Source: Lentisphaerota bacterium
GTDB taxonomy: Bacteria > Verrucomicrobiota > Lentisphaeria > Victivallales > Victivallaceae
DNA length: 33,388 nucleotides
NCBI GenBank assembly: GCA_015061495.1
Contig: SUWL01000029.1
Coordinates: 1 to 33,388, forward strand
Reading direction: 5' to 3'
Position 1 is the first letter of the stretch; each line of letters starts with the position of its first letter. This document shows, in pieces, positions 32,384 to 33,388 of the stretch. Made by a program: the position numbers and the translations under genes. A model generated the notes under the pieces. It was not told where the DNA came from and ran no database searches. It saw nothing but the letters and a program-made list of their open reading frames with translations.

Positions 32384-33160
32384 ATGTCAAAATGCCCCAA
32401 TCCATTCACGTTACTTCCCATTGATATCCATCTGGCTCTCTATTTGGAAAAAGTTTCATGGAACTGCCACGAAGTGATCCATCCGGCATGGTTTTTATTC
32501 TGGAATCCCACGCCGGGGGCGCAAATCATCTGCGGTAATACCAGGTACGATGTCACCCCGGAACACGCATTTCTGATTCCGGCATATACCACCATATCCG
32601 CCTTTTCCGATGGCATATTCCCGCACCTTTATACCCACTTTACCGCCGGTTCACCCTTTGACCGGGTGGAAAAAAAGATCTACCGCCTCGATCCTGAACC
32701 GGCCGAACGCTTCTATAAAAACTTTTTACATACCACCGGCGTGAAAAATATGCTCCACTGGCACATCATGATCATGGAATACCTGACCCGGCTGCCGGAT
32801 GAAGCATTTTCACATAATACCCCAATGGACGAAAGAATAACCAAAGCACTCCACGCCGCCGAAAAACTTAAACATGTCAATAATACCACCCTTGCCAAAG
32901 CCGCCGGGATGTCCGTGAATAACTTCTGCCGCGTTTTCCGGAATACTCTGAAAATTTCCCCGAAACGATTTTTCATCAGTATGCGCCTGAACCGCGCCAG
33001 AACCATGCTGGTCAACGGCGGATATTCGATCAACGAAGCCGCACAACTCTGCGGATTCGCCGACCGTTACCAGTTTTCCAAATCATTCAAAGAATACTTC
33101 GGTATCGCCCCCGGCGCATTCTCCCGGCAGCAGAGAAACTCTGTTTTTGAGAAGAATTGA
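32384..33160 (+). CDS. AraC-family transcriptional regulator
   Basis: This 258-aa protein has a cupin-like sensing N-terminus (LALYLEKVSWNCHEVIHPAWFLFWNP, then TPEHAFLIPAYTTIS) and a C-terminal double helix-turn-helix of AraC type (TTLAKAAGMSVNNFCRVFRN, then YSINEAAQLCGFADRYQFSKSFKEYFGIAPGAFSR). Members usually activate a neighbouring sugar-related gene on binding a ligand. Here the 109-bp intergenic region to the divergent TIM-barrel gene is the likely target. No strong ribosome site precedes the ATG at 32384, only gtgaaaaaaat. Confidence 0.92.
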   Translation: MSKCPNPFTLLPIDIHLALYLEKVSWNCHEVIHPAWFLFWNPTPGAQIICGNTRYDVTPEHAFLIPAYTTISAFSDGIFPHLYTHFTAGSPFDRVEKKIYRLDPEPAERFYKNFLHTTGVKNMLHWHIMIMEYLTRLPDEAFSHNTPMDERITKALHAAEKLKHVNNTTLAKAAGMSVNNFCRVFRNTLKISPKRFFISMRLNRARTMLVNGGYSINEAAQLCGFADRYQFSKSFKEYFGIAPGAFSRQQRNSVFEKN

Positions 33161-33189
33161 TGTTTTTTTGCCGTGACACTGCAAAAAAG

Positions 33190-33307
33190 CGTCAGTGCGC
33201 GTATAAAACGTTTGCAGACTGCGGTGCCAGCCTCCAATGGTCTGCATCATACTGTATGTAAACAAACGGTTGCAGGACAAATGAGAGGTGGCGAGGATTT
33301 ATCCCGC
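33190..33307 (-). repeat. 118-bp repeat, right arm of the inverted pair
   Basis: This is the reverse complement of 31252-31369 apart from about six changes. It begins 30 bases after the AraC stop. Beyond it the sequence continues as GC-rich repeat (gccacagtcacggggg and onward) similar to 30853-30870, up to the window edge; no gene is visible in 33161-33388. Confidence 0.85.
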
Positions 33308-33388
33308 CACAGTCACGGGGGAACTTTCCCCCCCGGGGTGCATCCAGAGGCGGGGGTGCGGTGTTATTGCAAACTGGCGTTTTGTACG

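Noticed and set aside
31252-33307. Near-identical small frames beginning MSCNRLF at both ends
   Set aside because: They are the same translation of the two arms of the inverted repeat, without ribosome sites.

Overview
The window looks like chromosome of a Gram-negative-type bacterium with an outer membrane and peptidoglycan (Lnt, MurA, MurI, a Ddl-like ligase, lipoproteins). Several traits fit the Lentisphaerota/Victivallales part of the PVC group: a sigma factor paired with a Hanks-type kinase, an AraC regulator divergent from a TIM-barrel protein, and many short dispersed repeats. This placement is inference from style, not from a marker gene. Bases 1-18.5 kb are mostly accessory and AT-rich. 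Bases 18.5-33.4 kb are more GC-rich and hold mainly housekeeping genes.

Bases 1-6.3 kb (minus strand): a five-gene run (two-TM protein, vWA protein, two unrecognised proteins, an FtsK-like motor with a frameshifted tail) lies downstream of a retron. The retron has a 322-aa reverse transcriptase with the retron motifs NAxxH, YADD and VTG. A 319-nt structured region precedes it, closed by 17-bp a1/a2-like inverted repeats. Two small uncharacterised genes sit just upstream.

Bases 6.4-10.4 kb (minus strand): a RiPP-type operon. A 46-aa four-cysteine precursor is followed by a perfect 15-bp hairpin, two paralogous radical SAM/SPASM proteins with PqqD-like N-termini, and an amidohydrolase. Upstream is a structured RNA whose closing helices overlap the arm of an intrinsic terminator, so it may be an attenuator or riboswitch. 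The precursor plus this leader is the best candidate here for an undescribed system.

Bases 10.7-13.4 kb: a sigma-70-type factor overlapping a membrane Ser/Thr kinase whose C-terminal part carries two tandem copies of an unrecognised domain of about 165 residues. Bases 13.4-14.55 kb: non-coding tandem and mosaic repeats ending at a tRNA-Arg(CCT). Then come thioredoxin, a zinc-ribbon membrane protein, and a type II restriction-modification pair between two degenerate copies of one IS.

Bases 18.5-26 kb (minus strand): lnt, murA (catalytic Cys replaced by Asp, which predicts fosfomycin insensitivity), a peptidase C26-type amidotransferase, a D-Ala-D-Ala-ligase-like ATP-grasp enzyme, glutamate racemase, a CapA-like protein and rlmI, mostly with overlapping ends. 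Then nrdR, a lipoprotein, mnmE and a secreted thioredoxin-fold/TPR-like protein. Bases 30.7-33.4 kb: GC-rich repeats and a divergent AraC regulator/TIM-barrel gene pair bracketed by 118-bp inverted repeats.
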